Assembly (NCBI RefSeq): GCF_001432305.1
Contig: NZ_KQ483358.1
Coordinates: 244,203 to 308,202, forward strand
Length of the DNA stretch: 64,000 nucleotides
DNA from: Curvibacter sp. PAE-UM
Lineage (GTDB): Bacteria > Pseudomonadota > Gammaproteobacteria > Burkholderiales > Burkholderiaceae_C
Reading direction: 5' to 3'
The notes beneath the pieces were generated by a model. It was not told the origin of the DNA. It did no database searches and saw only the letters and a program-made list of their open reading frames with translations. This document shows positions 48,089 through 57,538 of the stretch, piece after piece. The position numbers were made by a program, and so were the translations under genes. The stretch's first letter is position 1. Each line of letters begins with the position of its first letter.

Positions 48089-48667
48089 TCAGCCCACGAG
48101 GCGGCACTGGCCGTCGCGCAGCTCATAACGCTGCCCCGTCTGCGGGCAGACGGTCTGCCCATCACCGCTCAGGGGAAGGTCCAGGCGCTCGCCGTGCTGG
48201 CTCATCCAGCCGATCTGGCGCGCCGGCACACCGACCATCAGGGCGTAATCGGGCACATCGTGGTTCACCACGGCACCGGCGCCGACAAAGGCATACTGCC
48301 CGACCGTCGCACCGCAGACGATGGTGCAGTTGGCCCCCAGCGTCGCCCCCTTGCGGATCAGCGTGCGCCGGTACTCTTCCTTGCGGATGACGGCGCTGCG
48401 CGGGTTGTAGACGTTGGTGAACACCATGCTGGGGCCGCAGAACACGTCGTCTTCCAGCGTCACGGCGTCGTACACGCTGACGTTGTTCTGGACCTTGACG
48501 TTGTTGCCGATGATCACGTCGTTGCCGACAAAGACGTTCTGGCCGAAGGAGCAGTCGCGGCCGATACGCGCGCGTGCGCAGATATGCACCCAGTGCCAGA
48601 TGCGGCTGCCTTCGCCAATCTGTGCGCCGGCGTCGACGATGGCCGAGGGATGGACGGTGTAGCTCAT
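48089..48667 (-). CDS. wlbB: UDP-GlcNAc3NA N-acetyltransferase WlbB/WbpD
   Basis: 192 residues, left-handed beta-helix. Starts [36 protein letters not shown] with the catalytic Asn/His region is diagnostic of WbpD/WlbB. Acetylates the 3-amino group, giving UDP-2,3-diacetamido-glucuronic acid. The C-terminal 30 residues ([18 protein letters not shown]) hold two Cys and extend the usual form. A GTG at 48676 overlapping the wlbA stop is an alternative start. Confidence 0.9.
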   Translation of the reverse strand: MSYTVHPSAIVDAGAQIGEGSRIWHWVHICARARIGRDCSFGQNVFVGNDVIIGNNVKVQNNVSVYDAVTLEDDVFCGPSMVFTNVYNPRSAVIRKEEYRRTLIRKGATLGANCTIVCGATVGQYAFVGAGAVVNHDVPDYALMVGVPARQIGWMSQHGERLDLPLSGDGQTVCPQTGQRYELRDGQCRLVG

Positions 48668-48672
48668 GAGGG

Positions 48673-49731
48673 TCACAGTTCGAGCGGCAGGCCGACACGC
48701 ACGCCGTCGCGGGCCGAGCGATAGGTGGCGATCAGGACCTCCAGCGATTTCAGGCCTTCGCGGCCGTCCACATCGGGCTCGGCCTCGCCGCGCAGGACGT
48801 CGATCACGTTACGGTAATACAGGGGATGGCCAAAGCCGTAGACGCTGGTGGTCTCGTAGCTGGCTGCCTTGATTTTCTCGTCGTTGGGATCGCTGTCGGC
48901 GAATTGCCATTCCTGGATCTCGTTCACCGCCACACCGCCCACGCGCACCGTTCCCTTTTCTCCCAGGATGGTGATGGAACCCTCCAGGTTCTTGGGATAG
49001 GTCAGCATGGTGCAGTTGAGCGAGCCCAGGGCGCCGTTGCGCCACTTGACACTCAGTACCCCGGTGTCTTCGGCTTCGATATCGCGCGCCAGCGTGGCGG
49101 TGTAGGCGTGCAGGGAGTCGATGGGGCCGATCAGCCATTCGAGCAGGTCCACGTAGTGGCTGGCCTGGTTCATGAAGGCGCCGCCGTCGAGCTCCCAGGT
49201 GCCGCGCCACTTGGCCTGGTCGTAATAACCCACCTGGGGGCGCTGCCAGAACACGTTGAGGGTGACCATGTAGATCTGGCCGAAGCGCTTCTGGCTCACG
49301 GCCTGCTTGAGCAGTTGCAGCGTGGCGTTCTTGCGGTTCTGCTTGACGACAAACAGGTGCACGCCGGCCTCTTCACAGGCGCGCACCATGCGCAGGCCGT
49401 CTTCCCACTTGGTGGCCATGGGTTTTTCGCTGAGCACATGGCGCCCTGCGCGCGCCACCTCGATGGCCTGCTGCGGGTGGATGCCACTGGGCGTGGTCAG
49501 GATGATGCAGTCAGCCGTGGTCTTCTGCAGCAGCGCCGTCAGGCTGGCATGTCCCGCTGCGCCAGTCGCCTGGACGGCCTTCTGCAGGGCCATCGGGTCG
49601 ATGTCGCAGACGTCCACCAGTTCGGCATGGTCGGCATGCTGGCGGATCGAGTCGAAATGGTTCCTGGAAATCCGGCCGCAGCCAACCAGGGCGAAACGGA
49701 TCTTGCGTTGGGTGATGGGGGTATGGCTCAT
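48673..49731 (-). CDS. wlbA: UDP-GlcNAcA 3-dehydrogenase WlbA/WbpB
   Basis: 352 residues, Gfo/Idh/MocA oxidoreductase: NAD motif [14 protein letters not shown] and the catalytic-lysine segment [11 protein letters not shown]. The length and [24 protein letters not shown] match the WlbA/WbpB group, which oxidises C3 of UDP-GlcNAcA, often with 2-oxoglutarate recycling of NADH. Clustered with its pathway partners tviB/wbpA-like, wlbB and wlbC. Confidence 0.9.
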   Translation of the reverse strand: MSHTPITQRKIRFALVGCGRISRNHFDSIRQHADHAELVDVCDIDPMALQKAVQATGAAGHASLTALLQKTTADCIILTTPSGIHPQQAIEVARAGRHVLSEKPMATKWEDGLRMVRACEEAGVHLFVVKQNRKNATLQLLKQAVSQKRFGQIYMVTLNVFWQRPQVGYYDQAKWRGTWELDGGAFMNQASHYVDLLEWLIGPIDSLHAYTATLARDIEAEDTGVLSVKWRNGALGSLNCTMLTYPKNLEGSITILGEKGTVRVGGVAVNEIQEWQFADSDPNDEKIKAASYETTSVYGFGHPLYYRNVIDVLRGEAEPDVDGREGLKSLEVLIATYRSARDGVRVGLPLEL

Positions 49732-49738
49732 GAGGGGC

Positions 49739-51034
49739 TCACAGTCTGAATACGGTGAAGCCGGTAGCCGCCGCTGCGTGGCGGTCGTACAGGCTCTTCA
49801 CGTCGGACAACACGGGCTTGCTGCCGCGGCACAGGGCGCGCAGGTCCTGCAGCTGGGCATGCCGGTATTCGTTGTGCCCCACCGCGACCACCAGCGCATC
49901 CACAGGGTGGGCCGCATCGATCACGCCGAGCTTCAGGCCGTACTCGTGCTGTACCTCGTCGACGCTGGCCCAGGCATCGGCCACAACGACCTCCACGCCC
50001 CAGGCCTCGAATTCGCGCACCATGTCGACCACCTTGCTGTTGCGAATGTCCGGGCAGTTCTCCTTGAAGGTGATGCCCAGCACACCCACACGGCAACGTG
50101 GCACGTCCAGGCCGTTTTGCAGCATGAGCTTGATGGTGTTGCGCGCCACGTAACGCGCCATATTGTCGTTGATGCGACGGCCGGCCAGGATGACCTGCGG
50201 GTGGTAGCCCACCTCCTCGGCCTTGTGCGTCAGGTAGTAGGGATCCACACCGATGCAATGCCCGCCCACCAGGCCTGGGCGGAAGGGCAGGAAGTTCCAC
50301 TTGCTGCCCGCGGCTTCCAGCACGTCCAGCGTATCAATGCCCAGACGGGCGAAGATGACCGACAGTTCGTTGATCAGGGCGATGTTCAGATCGCGCTGGG
50401 TGTTCTCGATCACCTTGGCGGCTTCAGCCACCTTGATGCTGCTCGCCTTGTGGGTCCCGGCCGTGATGATGTCTCGGTAGAGCGCATCGACGGCGTCAGC
50501 CACCTCGGGTGTGCTGCCGCTGGTGATCTTCTTGATCTTGGTCAGCGTGTTGACCTTGTCACCGGGGTTGATGCGCTCGGGGCTGTAACCACAGAAAAAA
50601 TCCTGGTTGAATTTCAAACCGGAGAATTTTTCCAGCACGGGCACGCAGACCTCTTCGGTCGCCCCCGGATACACCGTGGATTCATAGATCACCACCGCGC
50701 CCTTGGACAGCACCTTGCCCACGGTCTCGCTGGCCTTGACCAGGGGTGTCATGTCGGGCCGGTTGGCCTGGTCCACCGGGGTCGGAACCGTCACGATGAA
50801 AATCGTGCACGCGCGCAAATCATCCAGGTTCGTCGAATAGCGCAATCGGCCTGCTCGCACCAGCTCCTCGGGGGCGACCTCCAGCGTGCTGTCGTGCCCG
50901 GATTGCAGTTCCGCCACGCGCGCTGCGTTGATGTCGAAGCCCAGCACATCGCGGTGCTTGCCGAACTCCACGGCCAGGGGCAAGCCAACGTAGCCGAGAC
51001 CGATGATGGCAATTTTCTGGTTTTTCAGATTCAT
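49739..51034 (-). CDS. tviB: UDP-HexNAc 6-dehydrogenase, TviB/WbpO-like
   Basis: 431 residues. NAD site IAIIGLGYVGLPLAVEFGK, catalytic Cys in GGHCIGVDPYYLTH, plus AAKVIENTQRDLNIAL. Overall closest in memory to TviB/WbpO (UDP-GlcNAc/GalNAc dehydrogenases), though it sits where wbpA lies in wbp clusters. Oxidises UDP-GlcNAc to UDP-GlcNAcA, the substrate of WlbA. WbpA-type naming is also defensible. Confidence 0.9.
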   Translation of the reverse strand: MNLKNQKIAIIGLGYVGLPLAVEFGKHRDVLGFDINAARVAELQSGHDSTLEVAPEELVRAGRLRYSTNLDDLRACTIFIVTVPTPVDQANRPDMTPLVKASETVGKVLSKGAVVIYESTVYPGATEEVCVPVLEKFSGLKFNQDFFCGYSPERINPGDKVNTLTKIKKITSGSTPEVADAVDALYRDIITAGTHKASSIKVAEAAKVIENTQRDLNIALINELSVIFARLGIDTLDVLEAAGSKWNFLPFRPGLVGGHCIGVDPYYLTHKAEEVGYHPQVILAGRRINDNMARYVARNTIKLMLQNGLDVPRCRVGVLGITFKENCPDIRNSKVVDMVREFEAWGVEVVVADAWASVDEVQHEYGLKLGVIDAAHPVDALVVAVGHNEYRHAQLQDLRALCRGSKPVLSDVKSLYDRHAAAATGFTVFRL

Positions 51035-51064
51035 TTATTCCAACCCTTACTTACTGGATTCATT

Positions 51065-52492
51065 TCACGTCCGGCCATAAGTATCCTCGTAGCGGACGAT
51101 ATCGTCCTCGCCCAGATACGCGCCGCTCTGCACCTCGATGATCTCCAGCGGCTCCTGGCCCGGATTGGCCAGGCGATGCACCTGGCCGATGGGGATGTAG
51201 GTGCTCTGGTTCTCCCCCAGCACCATGACCTTGTCGCCGTTGGTCACCTCGGCCGTGCCGCTGACCACCACCCAGTGCTCGGCGCGGTGGTGGTGTTTCT
51301 GCAGGGAGAGCGAGGCACCGGGCTTGACCATGATGCGCTTGACCTGGAAGCGCTCGCCCATGTCGATGCTGTCGTACCAGCCCCAGGGGCGCGCCACGCG
51401 GCGGTGCTGAACGGCCTGGGTCGCGTCCAGCTTTTCCAGCTTGGCCACCACGTCCTTGACGGCCTCGGCCTGGGACGGATCGGCCACCAGCAAGGCATCT
51501 GGGGTATCGATGATCAGCAGGCCCTGGGTGCCCAGGGCCACCACGGGGCGCTGGCCGCCGGCATGGATGTAGGTGTCTTTGGCGCGCAGATGATGGGCAT
51601 GTTGCACCTCACCTCCCGCGCGATTGCCGTCGGCATCCGGCTCGGCCAGCTGCGCCACGGCGTTCCAGCTGCCTACGTCGCTCCAGACACCGGCAAAGGG
51701 GTAGACGCTGACGTTGCCGGCGCGCTCCATCACGGCGTAGTCGATGGACTGGCTGCGACAGCCTGCGAAGACCTGCGCATCGGGGCGCAGGAAGAGGCCG
51801 TCGCGCTGTGGCTGCTGCATGGCCCGGCGACAGACATCCAGGATATCCGGCGCGTGGGCCTGGAGCGCCTGCAGCAGGTCCGCCGCACGCATGAGAAAGA
51901 TGCCGGCATTCCAGAGATACTGGCCGCTGGCGAGGAATTCGAGCGCCTTGTCCTGCGCCGGTTTCTCGACGAAACGGGCTACCTCGAAGCCGGCACCGGC
52001 CGCCGCGCCCTTCTGGATGTAGCCGTAGGCCGTACTGGGGAAACTGGGCGACACACCGAAAGTCACCAGCCGGCCGGCCTGCGCCGCAAGTGCCGCACCC
52101 TGCACCATGTCGCAGAAGGCCTGGGCATCGGGAATGTGGTGGTCGGCCGGACAGAAGAGCAGCAAGGCATCGGCGGGCGCCGCCAGCGCGGCCAGCGCCA
52201 TGGCGGCTGCCGTGTTCTTCGCCTGCGGCTCGAGGATCTGGCGCACGGACAGGCCGGCCTGGGCCGCCACGTCGGCCACCAGGAAACGATGCGCCTCGGC
52301 GGCCACACAGGTGATGGCTTCGGACTGGCCCTGGGCCAGCGGTGCCACGCGCTCCAGCGTGAGCTGCAACAGCGACTTGTCGCCCAGCAGCGGGATGAAC
52401 TGCTTGGGAAAGGCCTTGCGCGACAGGGGCCACAGGCGCGTGCCGCTGCCACCGCAGAGGATGACGGGATGGATGACGGACGCCGGACTCAT
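51065..52492 (-). CDS. manC: mannose-1-phosphate guanylyltransferase/mannose-6-phosphate isomerase ManC
   Basis: 475 residues, bifunctional type II. N-terminal pyrophosphorylase GGSGTRLWPLSRKAFPKQF and FVEKPA, C-terminal cupin isomerase with PWGWYDSIDMGERFQVK and LSLQKHHHRAEHW (metal His). Makes GDP-mannose. No phosphomannomutase or GDP-mannose-modifying gene is in the window. ATG 52490-52492 overlaps the rfbC stop; a frame to 52570 would lie inside rfbC. Confidence 0.92.
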   Translation of the reverse strand: MSPASVIHPVILCGGSGTRLWPLSRKAFPKQFIPLLGDKSLLQLTLERVAPLAQGQSEAITCVAAEAHRFLVADVAAQAGLSVRQILEPQAKNTAAAMALAALAAPADALLLFCPADHHIPDAQAFCDMVQGAALAAQAGRLVTFGVSPSFPSTAYGYIQKGAAAGAGFEVARFVEKPAQDKALEFLASGQYLWNAGIFLMRAADLLQALQAHAPDILDVCRRAMQQPQRDGLFLRPDAQVFAGCRSQSIDYAVMERAGNVSVYPFAGVWSDVGSWNAVAQLAEPDADGNRAGGEVQHAHHLRAKDTYIHAGGQRPVVALGTQGLLIIDTPDALLVADPSQAEAVKDVVAKLEKLDATQAVQHRRVARPWGWYDSIDMGERFQVKRIMVKPGASLSLQKHHHRAEHWVVVSGTAEVTNGDKVMVLGENQSTYIPIGQVHRLANPGQEPLEIIEVQSGAYLGEDDIVRYEDTYGRT

Positions 52493-53034
52493 GCGTACAC
52501 CTCGGCCTGCGCCAGCAGTTGCCCCTGCTGGTCCTTGCCCGACAGCACCGGCGCCCCCTCCAAAGGCCACTGGATACCGATCGCCGGATCATTCCAGGCG
52601 ATGCAACGCTCCTGTTCCGGGGCGTAGTAATCGGTGGTTTTGTACAGAAAGTCGGCCGATTCGCTGGTGACCAGGAAGCCGTGCGCAAAGCCGGCCGGCA
52701 CCCACATCTGACGCTGGTTGTCCTCGCTCAACTCGGTACCAACCCAGCGGCCGAAGGTAGGTGAACTCTTGCGCAGATCCACCGCCACGTCGTAGACGCT
52801 GCCGCGCACCACGCGTACAAGCTTGCCTTGAGCCTGCTTCAGCTGGTAGTGAAGGCCGCGCAGCACACCCTTGGCGCTGCGGCTGTGGTTGTCCTGCACA
52901 AAGTTCACCTTCAGGCCCGTAGCCTCGGCAAAGGCGTTTTCGTTGTAGCTCTCGAAGAAGAAACCGCGCGCATCACCAAACACCTTGGGTTCGATGATCA
53001 GGACGTCGGGAATGGCCGTGGGGATGGCTTGCAT
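52489..53034 (-). CDS. rfbC: dTDP-4-dehydrorhamnose 3,5-epimerase RfbC
   Basis: 181 residues, cupin fold. GDARGFFFESYNENAF and VLRGLHYQ (catalytic His region), WVPAGFAHGFLV. Third step of dTDP-L-rhamnose synthesis. Start at 53032-53034; a GTG nine bases upstream is possible. Order here is rfbB-rfbD-rfbA-rfbC. Confidence 0.95.
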   Translation of the reverse strand: MQAIPTAIPDVLIIEPKVFGDARGFFFESYNENAFAEATGLKVNFVQDNHSRSAKGVLRGLHYQLKQAQGKLVRVVRGSVYDVAVDLRKSSPTFGRWVGTELSEDNQRQMWVPAGFAHGFLVTSESADFLYKTTDYYAPEQERCIAWNDPAIGIQWPLEGAPVLSGKDQQGQLLAQAEVYA

Positions 53035-53042
53035 GGTGCGCA

Positions 53043-53067
53043 CGCCCCGGTCAAACCGGGCGTTTTT
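53043..53067 (+). terminator. terminator-like hairpin on the plus strand at the rfbA 3' end
   Basis: CGCCCCGGT-CAA-ACCGGGCG followed by five T on the plus strand. All coding genes here are on the minus strand and the stem includes the rfbA stop region, so it would stop antisense transcription only; it may be chance. Confidence 0.35.
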
Positions 53068-53938
53068 CCTTCAGCAGGCGCAACAGGTACTGCCCGTAGC
53101 CGTTCTTGGCCAGCGGCTGCGCCAGCTTCTCGAGTTGCTCGTCACCGATCCAGCCGTGTCGCCAGGCGATCTCCTCCGGGCAGGCGATCTTCAGGCCCTG
53201 GCGGTGCTCCAGCGTGGCGATGAACTGGCTGGCCTCCAGCAGGCTGTCGTGCGTTCCGGTATCCAGCCAGGCATAACCGCGCCCCATCATCTGCACGCTG
53301 AGCTGGCCGCGGTCCAGGTACATCTGGTTCACCGTGGTGATCTCCAGTTCGCCGCGGGCGCTGGGCTTGACGGCCTTGGCGATGTCCACCACCTGCTGGT
53401 CGTAGAAATACAGGCCGGTGACGGCGTAGTTGCTCTTCGGGGCCTTGGGCTTTTCCTCGATGCTGCTAGCCTGGCCCTGGGCATCGAAGGCCACCACGCC
53501 ATAACGCTCGGGGTCGTTCACGTGATAGGCAAAGACGGTGGCACCGCTGGTTTTGGCATCCGCGGCGCCCAGCAGTCCGTAGAAGTCGTGGCCGTAGTAG
53601 ATGTTGTCGCCCAGCACCAGCGCGCTCGGGCTGTTGCCCACGAAGGACTCACCGATGATGAAGGCCTGCGCCAGCCCGTCCGGGTTGGGCTGCACCGCGT
53701 ACTGCAGGTTCAGGCCCCACTGGCTGCCGTCGCCCAGCAACTGCTCGAAGCGCGGTGTGTCCTGCGGCGTGCTGATGAGCAGGATGTCGCGCATGCCCGC
53801 CAGCATCAGCGTGGTGAGCGGGTAATACACCATGGGTTTGTCGTAGACCGGCAGCAACTGCTTGCTGATGGCCAGGGTGGCCGGGTGCAGCCGGGTGCCG
53901 GAGCCGCCGGCCAGGATGATGCCCTTGCGTTGTGTCAT
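53051..53938 (-). CDS. rfbA: glucose-1-phosphate thymidylyltransferase RfbA
   Basis: 295 residues. [17 protein letters not shown] (nucleotide loop), [16 protein letters not shown] and [17 protein letters not shown] are diagnostic. Makes dTDP-glucose, which supplies both the rhamnose branch and the WecE (dTDP-Fuc4N) branch of this locus. Confidence 0.96.
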   Translation of the reverse strand: MTQRKGIILAGGSGTRLHPATLAISKQLLPVYDKPMVYYPLTTLMLAGMRDILLISTPQDTPRFEQLLGDGSQWGLNLQYAVQPNPDGLAQAFIIGESFVGNSPSALVLGDNIYYGHDFYGLLGAADAKTSGATVFAYHVNDPERYGVVAFDAQGQASSIEEKPKAPKSNYAVTGLYFYDQQVVDIAKAVKPSARGELEITTVNQMYLDRGQLSVQMMGRGYAWLDTGTHDSLLEASQFIATLEHRQGLKIACPEEIAWRHGWIGDEQLEKLAQPLAKNGYGQYLLRLLKEKRPV

Positions 53939-53958
53939 GGTCGCTGTCTCGGAGTGTC

Positions 53959-54876
53959 TCAGAGGGTTTCTGCCAGCAAACGAGCCACCCCGACCTGCCA
54001 GTGTGGCAGCGTCAGGCCGAAGGTGTTTTGCAGCAATGTGGTGTCCAAGCGTGAATTGTGCGGCCGTTTGGCCGGCGTCGGGTAGGCCGAGGTCGGGATC
54101 GGTTTGACCTGTTCCGGCCTCGCCTTCAGTGCCAGGCCGGCCTCTTGCGCCTGCTGCAGCACGAACCGCGCATAACCGTGCCAGCTGGTCTCGCCGGCCG
54201 CCGCGAGGTGGTAGATGCCCGAAGGCGTCAGGTCGTTGCGTCGCATGGGCGGCAACACATGACGGATGGCATGGGCCGTCACATCGGCCAGCAGATCGGC
54301 CCCGGTGGGTGCCCCGATCTGGTCATCGATCACCGTGAGCTGCTCACGCTCTGCCGCCAGGCGCAGCATGGTCCGGGCGAAATTGCCGCCGCGCGCACCG
54401 TAGACCCAGCTGGTACGAAAAATCAGATGCCGGCAAGCGCTGGCGGCGATCAGCTGTTCGCCTTCAAGCTTGGTGCGGCCGTAGACGCTCAGGGGCGCCG
54501 TGGCATCGGTCTCTTTCCAGGGCGCGCTGCCGCTGCCGTCGAACACATAGTCGGTGCTGTAATGGATCAGCCAGGCCCCCAGTTGCCGCGCTTCCTGCGC
54601 CAGCACCCCGGGCGCCAGCGCGTTGAGGGTACGCGCCAGCTCCGGCTCGCTCTCGGCCTTGTCGACGGCCGTGTGTGCGGCGGCATTGACGATGACCTGG
54701 GGTCGCACGCTGCGCACGGTCTGCGCCAGCCCCGCCAGATCGGCCAGGTCGCCGCACAGGCCGTCGGCCCCCAGCCGGTCCAGCGCCACGACCTCGCCCA
54801 GCACGGCCAGGGAACGCTGCAACTCCCAGCCGACCTGGCCGTTCTTGCCGAGCAAAAGGATCTTCATGCCGGACAT
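53959..54876 (-). CDS. rfbD: dTDP-4-dehydrorhamnose reductase RfbD
   Basis: 305 residues. NADPH site [24 protein letters not shown], and YGRTKLEGE with the catalytic Tyr-Lys. Last step to dTDP-L-rhamnose. The ATG at 54874-54876 overlaps the rfbB stop by one base (TGATG), arguing for re-initiation; an internal ATG at 54867 ([10 protein letters not shown]) is the other candidate. Confidence 0.94.
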   Translation of the reverse strand: MSGMKILLLGKNGQVGWELQRSLAVLGEVVALDRLGADGLCGDLADLAGLAQTVRSVRPQVIVNAAAHTAVDKAESEPELARTLNALAPGVLAQEARQLGAWLIHYSTDYVFDGSGSAPWKETDATAPLSVYGRTKLEGEQLIAASACRHLIFRTSWVYGARGGNFARTMLRLAAEREQLTVIDDQIGAPTGADLLADVTAHAIRHVLPPMRRNDLTPSGIYHLAAAGETSWHGYARFVLQQAQEAGLALKARPEQVKPIPTSAYPTPAKRPHNSRLDTTLLQNTFGLTLPHWQVGVARLLAETL

Positions 54877-55931
54877 CAGGCGTACTGCTTGCTGACCCAG
54901 TCGCGGTAGGCACCGGACAACACGCGCGCCACCCAGTCCGGATGATCCAGATACCACGCCACGGTCTTGCGGATGCCGGTCTCGAAGGTCTCGGCCGGTT
55001 TCCAGCCCAGTTCCTGCTCCAGCTTGCGCGCGTCGATGGCGTAGCGCCGGTCGTGGCCCGGGCGGTCTTTCACGTAGCTGATCTGTTCGCGGTAGCTCTT
55101 GCCATCGGCGCGCGGGCGCAGCTCGTCCAGCAGGGCGCACAGGGTCTGCACGATCTCGATGTTGGGCTTCTCGTTCCAGCCCCCCACGTTGTAGACCTCG
55201 CCCAGCTGGCCGGCGGCCAGCACGCGGCGGATGGCGCTGCAATGATCACGCACGTAGAGCCAGTCGCGGATCTGCATGCCGTCGCCGTAGACCGGCAGGG
55301 GCTTGCCCGCCAGGGCGTTGACGATCATCAGCGGGATGAGCTTCTCGGGGAAGTGGTAGGGGCCGTAGTTGTTGCTGCAGTTGGTGGTGAGCACCGGCAG
55401 GCCGTAGGTATGGTGGTAGGCGCGCACCAGGTGGTCGCTGGCCGCCTTGCTGGCGCTGTAGGGGCTGTTGGGCTCGTAGCGGTGCTGTTCGGTGAAGGCC
55501 GGCTCCCCGGGAGCCAGCGAACCGTAGACCTCGTCCGTGGACACGTGCAGGAAGCGGAAGGCGGCCTTGCCCGCCTCGTCGAGGCCACCCCACCAGGCCC
55601 GCACGGATTCCAGCAGGCGGAAGCTGCCGACGATATTGGTCTGGATGAAGTCTTCCGGGCCGTGGATGGATCGGTCCACGTGCGACTCGGCTGCGAAGTT
55701 GATCACGGCACGCGGCCGGTGCTCGGCCAGCAGGCGCGCCACCAGGGCGCTGTCGCCGATATCGCCCTGCACGAAGACGTGGCGCTTGTCGCCCTGCAGC
55801 GAGGCCAGGTTTTCCAGGTTGCCAGCGTAGGTCAGCTTGTCGAGGTTGAGTACCGGCTCGTCGGTCTGAGCCAGCCAGTCCAGCACGAAGTTGGCACCGA
55901 TAAACCCTGCGCCGCCAGTGACAAGAATCAT
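54876..55931 (-). CDS. rfbB: dTDP-glucose 4,6-dehydratase RfbB
   Basis: 351 residues from ATG 55929-55931. NAD motif [28 protein letters not shown] with Asp-Glu, and [20 protein letters not shown] (Tyr-Lys). Produces dTDP-4-keto-6-deoxyglucose, the branch point to rhamnose (RfbC/D) and Fuc4N (WecE). First gene of the locus on its 5' side, so the main promoter should lie in 55932-56099. Confidence 0.96.
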   Translation of the reverse strand: MILVTGGAGFIGANFVLDWLAQTDEPVLNLDKLTYAGNLENLASLQGDKRHVFVQGDIGDSALVARLLAEHRPRAVINFAAESHVDRSIHGPEDFIQTNIVGSFRLLESVRAWWGGLDEAGKAAFRFLHVSTDEVYGSLAPGEPAFTEQHRYEPNSPYSASKAASDHLVRAYHHTYGLPVLTTNCSNNYGPYHFPEKLIPLMIVNALAGKPLPVYGDGMQIRDWLYVRDHCSAIRRVLAAGQLGEVYNVGGWNEKPNIEIVQTLCALLDELRPRADGKSYREQISYVKDRPGHDRRYAIDARKLEQELGWKPAETFETGIRKTVAWYLDHPDWVARVLSGAYRDWVSKQYA

Positions 55932-56099
55932 GGAATCCCCTGTGGCCCGGCGGACCCCGTCAGGCCGGCCCCAGGCTTTGTTTGAACCTTCGAGTTTATC
56001 GCATGGACACCCCGGAAAAGCCCGCCCCCAGGGCACTGGCGCGCCGGCCCGAGTGGGCGTACAGTCCCGTCCATACCGGCCTTCCAGGAGCAAAGCACC
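55932..56099. promoter_or_regulatory. divergent promoter region, glycan locus / phasin operon
   Basis: 168 bp between rfbB (minus) and the phasin gene (plus). It must drive at least the rfb genes and the phasin. On the minus strand GATAAAC near 55995-56003 could be a -10; no matching -35 is clear. On the plus strand AGGAG sits nine bases before the phasin ATG. Confidence 0.4.
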
Positions 56100-56579
56100 A
56101 TGAGCAGCAAATCGACCCCGCGCAGTGCCACCCCGTCCTCCGGCGCCGACCCGGTGCGCGACTCGGCCCACCAGATCTGGCTGGCCGGCCTGGGCGCCTT
56201 CACCAAGGCCCAGCAGGAAGGCGGCAAGGTTTTCGACGCCCTGGTCCAGGAGGGCCTGACCATGCAGCGCAAGGCGCAGGCCACGGCCGAGGGCAAGCTG
56301 GCCGAGGCCAGCCAGAAGGTCAGCAGCCTGGCGCACGAGATCGGCGACCGGGCGACCGGCCAGTGGGACAAGCTCGAAGGCCTGTTCGAGGACCGTGTGG
56401 CGCGTGCCCTGCAGCGCCTGGGCATCCCCTCGGCACGCGACGTGCAGTTGCTGAACGCTCGCCTGGCCGAGCTGGAGCGCCTGCTCCAGACCCGTGCCCC
56501 CCGCAGCGCCCCAGCCAAAAAAGCGGCGCCCGCCAAGAAGGCGGCACCGCGCAAGGCGGCCCGCAAGACCAAGGGCTGA
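56100..56579 (+). CDS. phasin family protein with Lys/Ala-rich tail (PhaF/PhaI-like)
   Basis: 159 residues. Residues 22-75 contain the amphipathic phasin helix ([20 protein letters not shown]), followed by a coiled-coil-like part and an [18 protein letters not shown] tail similar to PhaF histone-like tails, which bind DNA or granules. Such proteins coat polyhydroxyalkanoate granules. The stop overlaps the next start (TGATG). AGGAG precedes the ATG. Confidence 0.83.
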   Translation: MSSKSTPRSATPSSGADPVRDSAHQIWLAGLGAFTKAQQEGGKVFDALVQEGLTMQRKAQATAEGKLAEASQKVSSLAHEIGDRATGQWDKLEGLFEDRVARALQRLGIPSARDVQLLNARLAELERLLQTRAPRSAPAKKAAPAKKAAPRKAARKTKG

Positions 56580-57259
56580 TGGTCAAAAAGGCGCCACGCC
56601 GCACCGCCCAGCGCATCCAGGAAGCGGCGCTGGCGCTGTTCAACCGCTACGGCGAACCCAACGTCTCCACCACCCAGATCGCCGGCGAGCTGGGCATCAG
56701 TCCGGGCAACCTCTACTACCACTACCCGGCCAAGGACGGCTTGGTCAACACCCTGTTCGAGCAGTACGAGCAGGCCCTGGCCGGCCTGCTGCCGGCTGCC
56801 GGGGATGTGCGTGACGTGGAAGGTGCCTGGTTCTTCATGCACAGCCTGTTCGAGCGCATCTGGGACTACCGCTTCCTCTACCGCGACCTCAACCTGCTGC
56901 TCAGCCGCAACCGACGGCTCGAAGCAGGCATCCAGCAGGCCCTGCACGACCAGACCGTCGCGCTGAGCACCCTGCTGGCCCGGCTGCAGGGCAGCGGTGT
57001 GCTGCAGATCGAGGCCGAGGATGCCGCCGGCCTGGCCACCAGCCAGGTGGTGCTGTTGAGCTACTGGCTGAGTTTCGAGTACGCGCTGGACCCGCGCCAC
57101 GCACTGGAACCCGAGGGCCTGCAGGCCGCGGTGCTGCGCGGCGCCGGGCATGCGCTCGGTTTGCTGCTACCCTACCTGGTTCCCGCGCAGCAGGCCCATC
57201 TGCGGCAGTTGTTGCGCGCTTACCATTCCACCGAGAACCCCGGAGCCTCACATGAGTGA
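56579..57259 (+). CDS. TetR-family regulator
   Basis: 226 residues. Helix-turn-helix near residues 26-50 ([21 protein letters not shown]). C-terminal ligand domain of TetR_C type. Overlaps the phasin stop by one base and the acyl-CoA-binding gene by 8 bp, so all three are one transcript. Possibly senses acyl-CoA or PHA-related signals (inferred from neighbours). Confidence 0.85.
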   Translation: MVKKAPRRTAQRIQEAALALFNRYGEPNVSTTQIAGELGISPGNLYYHYPAKDGLVNTLFEQYEQALAGLLPAAGDVRDVEGAWFFMHSLFERIWDYRFLYRDLNLLLSRNRRLEAGIQQALHDQTVALSTLLARLQGSGVLQIEAEDAAGLATSQVVLLSYWLSFEYALDPRHALEPEGLQAAVLRGAGHALGLLLPYLVPAQQAHLRQLLRAYHSTENPGASHE

Positions 57260-57506
57260 CCTGAAAGCCCGTTTCGAAGCCGCCATTGCCGCGTCCAAAG
57301 ACCTGAGCGAGCGTCCCGACAACATGACCCTGCTCAAGATCTACGCCCTGTACAAGCAGGCCTCCTCGGGCGCCCCCACCGATCCGCGCCCCGGTTTCTC
57401 CGACATGGTGGGCCGTGCCAAGTGGGACGCCTGGAACGCCCTCAAGGACAAGAGCCAGGACGAGGCCATGCAGGATTACATAGCCCTGATCGAGTCGCTC
57501 AGCTGA
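57252..57506 (+). CDS. acyl-CoA-binding protein
   Basis: 84 residues, normal ACBP size. [34 protein letters not shown] and AKWDAWNALKDKSQDEAM are the ACBP signature (the KxxYxxYKQA and WxAW segments). Cytosolic carrier of medium- and long-chain acyl-CoA. Overlaps the TetR stop by 8 bp. Confidence 0.9.
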   Translation: MSDLKARFEAAIAASKDLSERPDNMTLLKIYALYKQASSGAPTDPRPGFSDMVGRAKWDAWNALKDKSQDEAMQDYIALIESLS

Positions 57507-57538
57507 GCGCCCGGCACCCGCCCGCACGAGGCACGGCC

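Noticed and set aside
49307..52627. 1106-codon open frame on the plus strand
   Set aside because: Antisense to wlbA, the TviB-like dehydrogenase and manC, all with clear family motifs. The antisense product has no recognisable domain.
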